From Blastocladiella britannica (lineage: Eukaryota; Blastocladiomycota; Blastocladiomycetes; Blastocladiales; Blastocladiaceae), in NCBI GenBank assembly GCA_025349905.2, contig MU624714.1:1-29234 (forward strand): 29,234 nucleotides of DNA. Direction: 5' to 3'. This document shows positions 9,128 to 17,447 of this stretch, one piece after another (positions within the stretch are counted from its first letter, which is position 1; each line of letters begins with the position of its first letter). The translations under genes were made by a program, and so were the position numbers. The notes beneath the pieces were generated by a model. The model was not told where the DNA came from and ran no database searches. It saw nothing but the letters and a program-made list of their open reading frames with translations.

Positions 9128-9405
9128 TTCGATCGCCTTTTCCTTCTCGTCCCTCGTCTGCAGAGCCCTGGATTCCAGTTGTTGCACGCGGCAGTGGCGC
9201 ACGTGTACCAGGCGCTCGAGAACGCGCTCCTGGGGCACGTGGCGGCGTACCTGTGCAGGCACGGCGTGGCGGTCAGCGTGCTCGTGTTTGACGGGCTCAT
9301 GGTGGTCACAGGGAGTGGCGTGCTGCAGCAGCCGGGCGCAATGGACGGGTTGCTTGCGGGGCTCGCGGCGCACATACCGGGTCGCGCAGTGGGGCGGCCG
9401 AGCAG
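9128..9405 (+). pseudogene. Fragment of an unidentified protein with VSVLVFDGLMV motif
   Basis: Open plus-strand stretch without an ATG. The protein-like part reads FQLLHAAVAHVYQALENALL, then YLCRHGVAVSVLVFDGLMV and a region ending AHIPG. A helix followed by a strand with FDG is reminiscent of replication or primase-polymerase proteins of viruses and mobile elements, but I cannot place the family. The homology stops at about 9405, where an opposite-strand LINE sequence begins. Confidence 0.3.
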
Positions 9406-10974
9406 ACGAGGTAGACAGACGACAGCTCGTCCAGTGCTCGGTGGGCCGGGGAGTCCCGCTTGGTCCGTCGGAGGCTCGGGGGGGCACCCTTCGTTCGCGT
9501 CTTGAGCTCTTCTCTGACGGTGAGTCCACAGGCTCTCACGAATCTGGTCATCTGTGTGGGCGTACATTCGTCCGCATCGACTACGACCCTGCGCATTTCA
9601 GCTTGGGCGCGGTGAATACGGGCGCGGAGGTTCGGGTCCAAGAGCGGGCCCGTGTCAAAGACTGCGTGAATCATGGCATGATCGAGGTTTATCGCGCTCA
9701 GCCGGCCAGTGGTTTGGTGGGTGGTGATGGACCTTGCCATTTGGTACAGTCCTCCAGATGCGAAGCAGTAGTCAATCCTGCTCATTTTATTTCCATTGTC
9801 GTATGCGTGTACGCGGGGCTCGCCCGCAGCAGGCGGTGGCCGGTCGACGGACGGGTTAAATGCGGCGTTGAAGTCACCGCCAACGACGATGGCGTCTTCC
9901 ACCTCTGTTAACAGTAGGATCCGAGACAGTTCCTCCAGGATGGGGTTGCGGCGGGCCTGTCCTTCCGGCAGGCACAGGGATATAATGATTAGGTCACCGA
10001 CGCCACCGCGTACGAATCGGTAAGCGAGCAGGTACCCTGGCACTCGCCCGAGCATCCGACCAGTCGTTGCCATGGATCGTGGACCAATGATCGCCACTCC
10101 AGATCCGTTGGGGTCGTGGGCAAGACCAGGCGGGGAAACGGTACCGGCTGCATGGCGTTGTTCGTCTTGCCGGTAGTCGTGCGTTGCCGCGCGGCGGTTC
10201 CGTGGTGGGTCCAGCCCGAGGCACCGGGCGGCTGCATTAGCCCAACCAGGTTTGCGGCGGCCGGCAGTTGGACGTGGCGGTCCTTCCCGATGACGGTCAG
10301 CGTCATCGTCTTGTCTGACCGGCGGTTCAAGAACCACGAGGCCGCGCCAGCATTCTTCATCGCCTTAGCGATCGAGAGGGAGCCAAGGTACTCGCCGCCG
10401 GGCGCGTAGTCGAGGTGCCCGAGCGTCCAGGTCCAGTCCGGGAGCGCCGTCATCTGGTCGGCGGGCAGCAGGAACATGACGTCGTGCTGGTACCTGCGCT
10501 TTCTCGGCGCCAGAGAGCCCATCGCGGCCAGCGCCGCTGCCACGGCTTTGTGCCGCACCGTGATGATGGCGACGGTGCCCAGGTGGTTGTCCGTTTAAAC
10601 GAGACACCTGCCCGGACCTTGGCCTGGTCGTCTCGAGCCGGGAAGCAGGCGGGGCGTGCGCCGAACAGCACGTGATGGTACTCAAGTGTGTACCGGGGGT
10701 CCACAAAGTCCGAAATCGCGTTGTCCAGCAGCTGGACGGCTTCGCGGGCATTCTCGGGGGTAACCTTGCCGCCTGAGCCGCTATACAGCTACCGAGAGAG
10801 CGGCAGCCCAGCGATGCGGAACTCTGCTTCCGCCGTCGTCGTCGCCGTGATGGCGACCGAGATCCCAGCGCCGCCGGCAAAGGCCGGGAGCCTGATCGGG
10901 CCGAGTGCCACTGCCGCGTTGGTGGTGAACATTAGGAACGCTTGGATGCGTAGTGGAGTCTTATTTTCGTTCAA
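9406..10974 (-). mobile_element. Decayed LINE-type retroelement: ORF1-like part and APE-type endonuclease
   Basis: All on the minus strand. The 10974-10590 part reads NENKTPLRIQAFLMF...; TAG at 10787-10789 interrupts it after PLSR, and it continues in the same frame with KVTPENAREAVQLLDNA and DPRYTLEYHHVLFGARP. A one-base shift near 10590 leads to HLGTVAIITVRHKAVAAAL, WTWTLGHLDYAPGGEYLG and MTLTVIGKDRHVQLP. A further shift near 10120 leads to the endonuclease/exonuclease/phosphatase fold: GSGVAIIG, GGDFNAAF, SRIDYCFAS and LDHAMIHAVF. The order gag-like then APE endonuclease is that of non-LTR retrotransposons. The N-terminal part of the endonuclease and the entire reverse transcriptase are missing, so the copy is dead. 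Confidence 0.7.
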
Positions 10975-11022
10975 GTTGTCGTGACCTGAGAATGTCTTCC
11001 CTTTCGAAAGTAAACCTCAAAA

Positions 11023-12786
11023 ATGAACCCTCTCGACCTGCCCGACGACGTGCTTGAAGACATTGCGCGATTCCTGGACGCGAAGGCAGTGGCGGCTTTT
11101 CGCGCCGTGTCCCACGGCGCTGCCATATCTCGCCTGGTCCTCGCCAATCGTGTACAAGCCGCCTATTTCGCGCTATGCCGAAATGACACTGATTTATTCT
11201 ACGCCACCATGCCGCAGTACTCGGGCAAAAAGCGGGGCAAGAACACGCAATTTCCTCGCTCTATAGCCCTGACCCTCTATGCGCAGGTTGCGAAATGCTT
11301 GGTCCGCGGCAATGTTGGTTTCCCTGGCCGATCGTGGGCACTGTTGAACGCCTGGACGAATGGTGCGCGACTCATGTCGATGCCAACCATGACGGAGCTC
11401 ACGCGACTGGCACTGGACCGAGGCGCGTCGCGTGCGCTCTCGACGCTACTCAAGTATCGTGGAGTGGACCCACTTCAACTTGTTTGCGACAAAGCTGGCA
11501 ATACCGACCGACTGGCAGCGTTTTTTCGGCACCCGCGCATGCACGGCGACCTGCTGCGCACCGAAATTGCACTGCAGCTATCGCTCCCACTCGTTCACGG
11601 CGCACATCCCTTCCCATACTATGCCCAGGCACTGACGATGTCGTGCGATCCAGAGCTGACTCTGGCCTATCTATCGGCTCTGGACAGTGGCCCCGCGTCA
11701 CTCCAACTCTTGCGATGCATTCTTGAACAGGGCGTGTGCGCACACGGGCCTAACTTTATTCTCTTAGGTGTCTTGAAGGATGCATTTTACCTGTCGCGGC
11801 CGGATTTGCCGCACCCGCCATCGTCAGCGGCTGGCACGCTCGAATCGGCCCGCTCCCGCCTGGAAGCGCACGTGAATGGCGACTCGCAGGTTGCCGACCT
11901 GATTGTGGACTGGATGGTGCGAATCGGTGCGAATGCCGTGCAGAGTGCGCTGGTGGTGAACTTGAACAACGTGATCGTGTGTCTCCATAAACCTGAATAC
12001 GTGCGCTGGGCGGCAAGGTACCTGGCACGAGACACGGCCCTTTGTTCGCCATGTGTGGTCCACACTGCCTCTCTGGGGATGAGCTCGCTCCTTCACAATC
12101 TCAGAACCACCGAGCTCGCCATTGCGTACTTGCAGGGGTTTCCGATCGATTTGACGCATCTTGACAATCCAATTGCATCCCAGGATTGCCTTGCTTGTAG
12201 GCGGTGCGTTGGGAATGCACTGAACAAGGACGACTCATCGCAATGGATCGTAAGGTCGATGCCAGCAAGTGATCTCGAGATTGCGCTCGCGCGCCGCGCC
12301 GTCAATGCATCGCTGCATAACGTGCTTACCAAGGACCCGAAGGCGACCCACACCCAGTGGATCCGAGTGCTCCAAAACCGGTATTTGCGCGTTGGTGAGA
12401 TGTTTCGTGCATGGGGTGAGCTACGCCGATCCGAGAACCAGCTGTTGCTGGACGCGGGCATTGTTGAGCCATTGGCGTTTGAGCATGGACTCGGCGGTGT
12501 CGGTATCCATTTGTCGACGGTCATGGCCGCGTACTTGATCCGGATTCGCAATGATATGCAATGGCGACCCAAGTTTGTGGATGCGATCGCCGCAGCACGC
12601 GAGGCGTGGCCAGAGGTGGTTGCGGGATGGCGCGTGGATGCAAAGGTCGTGCTGCATGTCCTAGAGTCGCTTTCAGGCTACACGTCGGTTCCTCCATTAG
12701 ACCCACACCTTGGCGACCTATTGGCGGCGCTTGCCGAGAGGGAGATCCCGGTGGACGCGACGCCCGAGAAGTATCTCTCATTTTAA
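11023..12786 (+). CDS. F-box protein, 587 aa
   Basis: Intronless frame from ATG 11023 to TAA 12784-12786. The N-terminus, LDLPDDVLEDIARFLDAKAV followed by AFRAVS, matches the F-box (L-P-x-x-x-L-x-x-I-x-x-F-L), which binds Skp1 in SCF ubiquitin ligases. The remaining ~540 residues are helical with repeated Leu/Ala/His-rich segments but no WD40, LRR or clear ankyrin consensus, and presumably bind the substrate. It stands in tandem with the gene at 12841, only 54 bp downstream. Large expanded families of such proteins are common in zoosporic fungi. The substrate cannot be inferred. Confidence 0.75.
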   Translation: MNPLDLPDDVLEDIARFLDAKAVAAFRAVSHGAAISRLVLANRVQAAYFALCRNDTDLFYATMPQYSGKKRGKNTQFPRSIALTLYAQVAKCLVRGNVGFPGRSWALLNAWTNGARLMSMPTMTELTRLALDRGASRALSTLLKYRGVDPLQLVCDKAGNTDRLAAFFRHPRMHGDLLRTEIALQLSLPLVHGAHPFPYYAQALTMSCDPELTLAYLSALDSGPASLQLLRCILEQGVCAHGPNFILLGVLKDAFYLSRPDLPHPPSSAAGTLESARSRLEAHVNGDSQVADLIVDWMVRIGANAVQSALVVNLNNVIVCLHKPEYVRWAARYLARDTALCSPCVVHTASLGMSSLLHNLRTTELAIAYLQGFPIDLTHLDNPIASQDCLACRRCVGNALNKDDSSQWIVRSMPASDLEIALARRAVNASLHNVLTKDPKATHTQWIRVLQNRYLRVGEMFRAWGELRRSENQLLLDAGIVEPLAFEHGLGGVGIHLSTVMAAYLIRIRNDMQWRPKFVDAIAAAREAWPEVVAGWRVDAKVVLHVLESLSGYTSVPPLDPHLGDLLAALAEREIPVDATPEKYLSF

Positions 12787-12829
12787 ATGCAACTCCATCA
12801 TATGGTGGTGGCTCTCTTTGCTCGCGCGT

Positions 12830-12835
12830 AATAAA
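12830..12835 (+). promoter_or_regulatory. AATAAA poly(A) signal of the F-box gene
   Basis: The only AATAAA after the stop at 12786 is at 12830-12835, five bases before the ATG of the next gene. Cleavage 10-30 nt downstream would fall inside the next coding region, so the two transcripts must overlap, unless another signal is used. Confidence 0.45.
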
Positions 12836-12840
12836 ATAAG

Positions 12841-14547
12841 ATGGAAAATATATCGCTCGTCCTCGACCGTATCTTGCTCTTTGCCTCACACAAGGCATAC
12901 TCGCTCGCGGCCGGCCTCGAGCTGCTTCAAGTTCTGCCCCGCGCCGACGCGCTCGACACCCACCGCCACGTTGTCCGCCGACTCGCAAGTGTGTTTGACG
13001 TCGCCCACGCTGGCCACCTGGACGTTCTCGAGCTCCTCGACCGTCCGTTGCTGGAATACGACGTTAAACATATTATTAAAGGTGCTGCCCTTGGTGGGAA
13101 CGTATCCATCCTCGATTGGCTGCTCAACGTCAGTCCAGCACCGGAACGCTTCTTGTCACGTACGCCCCAAAGTCTTGTGCATCTCGCCATCGTAAACGAC
13201 CAGCCCGATGTCCTTGACTGGTGCCTGGCCCATGGCGCGAATATTGATTCGCATCTCGACAACCTGTTTCTGCAAGCGCGGGACTTTTGCATGCTGAAAT
13301 CGCTGGAGTGGCTCAAACAGTATGCGGTCGAGCACGGACGCGACTATGCTTTCCCGCCATTCAATGCCTTTGATGGCACTATCTTTGTCTCTGCTGACCG
13401 CCGAGTGGCCATGCTGGCCTGGTGGAAGGCCGACCATGAATCGCGGTCCATGCCCCCTCTGTTCGGAGCCAATGACGATTTCCCGACCGAGCTCGCGAGC
13501 TGGGCGGCCGATGGGCTCCTGGTGGTCGACTGGTGGCGTCGCTACTGTGTCGAAATGGACCGTGATTTCACCTGGACAGCGCTTGACGAAACCGGTCTTC
13601 AAAATGTCGTCAAATATGGTTCGATCAGTCTGTGCCAGTGGTGGTGGGATGAAACGGTGCAAGAGATTGGTATCCTGCACTCCAACATGTTCTTGGCAGA
13701 TATCCTCAACACGATTTGTGACAGTCCGCAGACAGAGTATCTCGATTGGTATTGGAACTTGTGTACCAACACGGATGGCGAAATCGAGATTGCGCGTGAC
13801 TGGCGCCCGCGTTACCCCTTTGTTCGTTTAAACGTGATCCAGTGGTGGGAGGCCAAGGTCGAGGCCGGCTTCATGGACCCGAGCGTGTTTGACATTGACC
13901 AACAGCGTCGCAACATGTTTGGATTTGTTGGTACGCTCACGACCAAACTGGACGCGCTCATCAATCAACCTCGCCGCCACAACCTTGAAATCGCTGCGCT
14001 GGACTGGTACTGGGCGCGACGCGATCGCAATGGCCTGGAACCCAACTTGTCGGAAAACGCCGTGCTTTCCATGATGCAACGCCGCGACCCCGAGCTTCTG
14101 CAGTGGTACCTTGCTCGCTGCACTCCTGAATCGCCGCTCCCGGCCTTGACGCTCGACGTGGTGGCTGCCATGGTCTCACGGGGCCAAGTCGACATGCTCG
14201 AACAGATCTTTCTGGTGTTGGAAACGCTCAACAAGCCATTCGACGTTACAACGACAACCGAGATCGAGGCCCCTGTACTTAACCGGCGCATTGCCTCGTC
14301 GACGGTGCTGGATTACCTGTGGGAATATTGCACCCGTGTCAACAAGCGATTTGAGCCATGTTACAACACCAAGAGCGCGGTCTTGGCTATCAAGGCATAT
14401 GATCTTGACGCGGCCAAGTGGTGGTACAACATGCATCGCGTTCATGGCATGGCGTTTCCGTCGACCAAGGACTTGGCTGGTCTGAAGTGTGATCCTGATA
14501 GCGAGATGGGGCGGTGGATTCAGTCTATTCAGTTGAAGTTGCAATAA
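12841..14547 (+). CDS. Ankyrin-like repeat protein, 568 aa
   Basis: Intronless frame from ATG 12841 to TAA 14545-14547; the stop lies inside an AATAAA (14543-14548). The N-terminal half has degenerate ankyrin-type units such as AALGGNVSILDWLLN, HLAIVNDQPDVLDWCLAHGA and ARDFCMLKSLEWLKQY. The rest repeats units ending in LDWYW, LAWWKAD, VDWWRRY and AKWWYN, an unusually Trp-rich version. No catalytic motif, signal peptide or membrane span is visible. It is probably a protein-interaction scaffold. Its N-terminus (VLDRILLFAS) is loosely F-box-like. An A25 tract follows at 14624. Confidence 0.75.
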   Translation: MENISLVLDRILLFASHKAYSLAAGLELLQVLPRADALDTHRHVVRRLASVFDVAHAGHLDVLELLDRPLLEYDVKHIIKGAALGGNVSILDWLLNVSPAPERFLSRTPQSLVHLAIVNDQPDVLDWCLAHGANIDSHLDNLFLQARDFCMLKSLEWLKQYAVEHGRDYAFPPFNAFDGTIFVSADRRVAMLAWWKADHESRSMPPLFGANDDFPTELASWAADGLLVVDWWRRYCVEMDRDFTWTALDETGLQNVVKYGSISLCQWWWDETVQEIGILHSNMFLADILNTICDSPQTEYLDWYWNLCTNTDGEIEIARDWRPRYPFVRLNVIQWWEAKVEAGFMDPSVFDIDQQRRNMFGFVGTLTTKLDALINQPRRHNLEIAALDWYWARRDRNGLEPNLSENAVLSMMQRRDPELLQWYLARCTPESPLPALTLDVVAAMVSRGQVDMLEQIFLVLETLNKPFDVTTTTEIEAPVLNRRIASSTVLDYLWEYCTRVNKRFEPCYNTKSAVLAIKAYDLDAAKWWYNMHRVHGMAFPSTKDLAGLKCDPDSEMGRWIQSIQLKLQ

Positions 14548-14623
14548 ATGTTTTTTATTTGAAGCTGCTCGAGGTCCTCTTCCAACTTTCTGACGTGTAG
14601 TCGAGCACAGAATAACAAAAAAC

Positions 14624-14648
14624 AAAAAAAAAAAAAAAAAAAAAAAAA
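14624..14648 (+). repeat. A25 tract
   Basis: Twenty-five consecutive A on the plus strand, preceded by AATAACAAAAAAC, 77 nt after the stop codon of the intronless ankyrin-like gene. It abuts broken coding sequence. It may be a fossil poly(A) tail or a simple repeat. Confidence 0.8.
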
Positions 14649-14649
14649 T

Positions 14650-14847
14650 GCGGACCAGCTTCTTGCTGGCGCGAACAGCGCGACCATCCTTGTACGGATC
14701 GCTAGCTTTGTCGATCTGAATGCTGTCAACGTCACCATCAAAATCGACAACACATGCCAGATTCAAGAGCTGGGCGTACTCTCGACCTCGACCTCGTAGT
14801 CGTCCGACACCCAACCTGTCTCTTTCAACGAGGATTACACATCCAAG
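14650..14847 (+). pseudogene. Broken exon of a beta-rich, probably extracellular protein
   Basis: Directly after the A25 tract an open frame reads DQLLAGANSATILVRIASF and NAVNVTIKIDN...ELGVLSTSTS. It meets TAG at 14797-14799, then continues in the same frame with SSDTQPVSFNEDYTSK up to a GTAACC donor-like site at 14848. The Ser run suggests TCG changed to TAG. No start codon, upstream exon or downstream partner is recognisable. I do not recognise the family. Confidence 0.3.
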
Positions 14848-14926
14848 GTAACCTGATCCGCTTACCAGCAGCACCTCGATGAGCAGCCCTCGCCCTTGGT
14901 TGCACCAGTATACATGGAAAATACAT

Positions 14927-16090
14927 TTAAGTCACTTCCTGTTCCTCGTCCGTCATCTCCATGGTCACCGACACCGTCACCACAATCGGGATCGGGGCTT
15001 TACGGCCGCTGCCGCCGGCACCAGCAGCGCCAAAGTGCATATCGCCCGCAATGGCAACGGCCGTTTCCGTGAACCGATCAATGTCCGTCTCCCCACCGCG
15101 TCGGCGCGACGACCGTTCCAGCTTCACCAGCCGCTCAAAGCTCGCCTCCAGCGCAATCGCCATGGACGCAATCAGCGACGACGGGCTGAGAATGTGAACT
15201 GGCGTCGGGTTGGGTGCAAGCGAAATGAAGATCACGGTCACCCACAGCGTCACGAGAGCGATGGTCAGAAAGATAAATGTGCCGGACATTTTCGAGCCGG
15301 TGCCATGACTACTGCTACTACTGGGTGTGGGGGTCAGGCCGAGTAGGGACGTGAACGATTGTCGCCGAGTCATTGCCGAGTGGGTGTGCAAAACCTTCAG
15401 AGTCGTGGTTTGTGGGGCGAAGCCAAGGGATCCTCGCGGTTGTTGTTGGAGGGGCTGGTCTCGGCTTGGCAGCCGGTCATCGGCACGCGGCTGCTCTCGT
15501 CGCGACATCCACAGTGACCAGCACGAGCTCACGATTATCGACAGCGGGTAGATCCCGTCGGCGAACCCGGCGTACGTTGACAAGTACTGCACCGAGTCGC
15601 GTTCCGTCGGATCCATTGCCACCTGGGTCATCGCCACCATCACCGTGTCCACGTTGGACGCAACCCGCACCACCACACACGTGCCCACTACCAACCCCAA
15701 GAACCGGCGGCGCGAGACCGGATCTCGCAACACAATCACCGAGCACCGCATCGCATTGGCCACCGTGATCAAGTCCCCGACCATCAGAAACGTCAGCACC
15801 CAGGTGATCCGAAAGTACAGGAACTCGCGGTCGGTGGGCCACCGCGTCAAGTGAATCGCCCAGTACCATAAGTTGTTGCAACAGTCTACGATCTGTAATG
15901 TGCAGGCCAAGAGCAAGATCCGGCACCGGATCGACATGTATCGCATCGACGACTCGGTCGACAAATAGAGGGATTCTCGGAACGCGCGCTTGTATAAGAA
16001 GCGAACGCATCCAATGGAGGCCAGGAGCGAGGCGACAAAGAAGGCCATAGTTGGTACGGCGCCCGGATCCAGAGTTACCGTGGTATTCAT
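14927..16090 (-). CDS. Seven-transmembrane protein, 387 aa, intronless
   Basis: The minus-strand ATG at 16090 (MNTTVTLDP) begins a short N-terminus with a potential N-glycosylation site (NTT). Hydrophobic spans lie at about residues 12-33, 53-78, 93-115, 127-154, 171-197, 266-290 and 297-319. A ~70-residue polar loop, Gln/Arg/Ser-rich, separates spans 5 and 6, and a Glu-ended cytosolic tail follows. Topology and the long third inner loop resemble G-protein-coupled receptors, but no DRY- or NPxxY-type signature is seen, so the receptor role is inference. It shares order, spacing and the span-3 pattern (D/N-L/I-x-x-x-x-N-x-x-R) with the five-exon gene at 25172-26310. The stop (TAA) is at 14927-14929. 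Confidence 0.7.
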   Translation of the reverse strand: MNTTVTLDPGAVPTMAFFVASLLASIGCVRFLYKRAFRESLYLSTESSMRYMSIRCRILLLACTLQIVDCCNNLWYWAIHLTRWPTDREFLYFRITWVLTFLMVGDLITVANAMRCSVIVLRDPVSRRRFLGLVVGTCVVVRVASNVDTVMVAMTQVAMDPTERDSVQYLSTYAGFADGIYPLSIIVSSCWSLWMSRREQPRADDRLPSRDQPLQQQPRGSLGFAPQTTTLKVLHTHSAMTRRQSFTSLLGLTPTPSSSSSHGTGSKMSGTFIFLTIALVTLWVTVIFISLAPNPTPVHILSPSSLIASMAIALEASFERLVKLERSSRRRGGETDIDRFTETAVAIAGDMHFGAAGAGGSGRKAPIPIVVTVSVTMEMTDEEQEVT

Positions 16091-16192
16091 TTGTATATAA
16101 TTGTTCTTGAGCGATGGAAGCACAATGGGGAATCGTCCATTTGTAAAATATCGAGTCAAATCGAAATTTCAACAAAAGTGAAAAGTGATCCA

Positions 16193-17341
16193 TCAAGAAA
16201 GAAGCAGCGGAACCACGATCTTGTCGCGATGCCAGAGAACGAGCGGCGCCACGCCCTTGGTGCACCCGACGCACTGCGAGAGCCCCCACCACGCGGTCCC
16301 GAGCTTGGCTCCACACTTGGTTTCATTATCGCCGGTATTGATGGAACCGGCGACCCGACGAGCAGCAGGCCACGGGCACTCGAGCGCAATGGGACCCGGG
16401 TTCCCACGCGCCCCACGCTGCTCCGAGTCCGCCAGCACCCACGGCGGTGGCACCGTGAAGTACGCCGACGAGCCCGACGACCGCGCAAACAGACCGCAGT
16501 CGGGCACATGGTCAAAGTCCGCCGCGGCAGCCGTATCCGCCGCCAGAGAGAGTGCAGGGACGCAAGAAGCAGCCACAATCGGGTTACTGCACTCGGCACA
16601 GGTCACGAACGCACGCTGGTCGGCCGGGACGTGCATGTCGCTCGCAATGGCCACCAGAGACGCCGGCGGGGCCGTGGACTTGATGAACCCGGGCCGAAAG
16701 TAAACGGCGTTGGCCAGCAACAGCGCGCGCGTGTGCAGGACCAGCGGATGCTTTGGGTCCCACTCACGGGTGCCATTGGCGCAGACAAGGCACTCGAGAA
16801 CGCGTAGCTGGTATGCGAACCCGCGGTTGGGCGCCACCCCGCGCCGCACCGACCGCATCTTGGCGGTGGCGTCGCGGTAACTCGACCCGTGGCGCGTGAT
16901 CAGGTGCGCGGCGACCATGGCGGCGGACCGCGAGACGCCCGCGTAGCAGTGCACCAGGACACGCGCGTTCGCGGCCACTGCCTTGTCCAGGAATTCCAGC
17001 GCTGATTCAATGTGTGGGAACAGTGACGTGGAGGGCACGTCCATGATGGGAATGGACAGGTGCTGTTATACATTATCGTTAGATTCGTGCTTGACTAGTA
17101 GTATGAAAGGGGTTGTGGTACATACCTGCACGCCCGCCGGCAGCGGGTCGACCAGGGATATCATCGACAGCACATAAGGGAATGCGGACGGGTCGGCCTC
17201 GAGCGTGGCCAGGGAACCGAGGTACACGTGCTCGGTGATGCGCGCGGCCGGGTCCTGCGGTTCTCTGGGCACGGGCGGCGGCGGCGGTGGTGGGGGCCGC
17301 GGGGGCGGCGGGGGTGGGAGTGGAGGTGGTGGAGGAATCAT
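16193..17341 (-). CDS. YVH1: Yvh1/DUSP12-type dual-specificity phosphatase, 361 aa
   Basis: Exons 17126-17341 and 16193-17062 flank a 63-nt intron (GTATGT..CAG). After a polyproline N-terminus (residues ~2-25) come ITEHVYLGSLATLE, the general-acid loop IPIMDV (Asp80) and the P-loop HCYAGVSRSA (Cys111, Arg117), so the phosphatase site is intact. The C-terminal zinc domain is recognisable as TCAECSNPI (~225-233), C..K-CGAKLG, WWG, QCVGC and VLWHRDKI, the pattern of Yvh1/DUSP12. Known role: Yvh1 binds pre-60S particles and drives Mrt4 release so the P-stalk can assemble; this needs the zinc domain, not catalysis. Oddity: about 18 extra residues (bases 16319-16372) split the C-P-x-C knuckle. The ATG at 17341 is the first in frame. 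It is divergent from URB1. Confidence 0.92.
17292..17318 (+). promoter_or_regulatory. G-quadruplex motif at the start of YVH1
   Basis: Four G runs (17292-17296, 17301-17305, 17310-17314, 17316-17318) with loops of 4, 4 and 1 nt meet the G3+N1-7 rule on the plus strand. On the minus strand the same bases encode the polyproline N-terminus of YVH1. Folding is a prediction. Confidence 0.5.
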
Positions 17342-17447
17342 ATATCTTTTGGGAAATCGAAAGAGGTGCGACCGGGTCACGCGGTTTGGGAAAAAAAATC
17401 GACGCGAACCAAGGGTTAATTTTTTTCGTCACCCGACGAAATTAATA
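17342..17447. promoter_or_regulatory. 106-bp bidirectional promoter between YVH1 and URB1
   Basis: The two start codons face away from each other with only 106 bp between them, so both promoters and both 5' leaders must share this space. It contains GGGAAAAAAAATCG, GGTTAATTTTTTTCG and a palindrome with 7-bp arms, TTTCGTC-ACCC-GACGAAA (17424-17441), just before the URB1 start. The A and T tracts recall the ribosome-biogenesis RRPE element of yeasts (A-tract joined to T-tract), but an exact match is not present. Confidence 0.65.

Noticed and set aside
16091..16159. Longer N-terminus for the seven-helix protein at 14927
   Set aside because: The upstream codons are open but contain no ATG; the first in-frame ATG is at 16090.
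16315..16372. GT..AG intron (58 nt) to explain the insertion in the Yvh1 zinc knuckle
   Set aside because: Removing GTGGCC..CCAAG shifts the frame and destroys the following AKLG, so it does not restore the domain.
17342..17380. Longer N-terminus for Yvh1
   Set aside because: The upstream in-frame codons begin with GTG, not ATG; ATG 17341 is the first proper start and leaves a normal promoter spacer.
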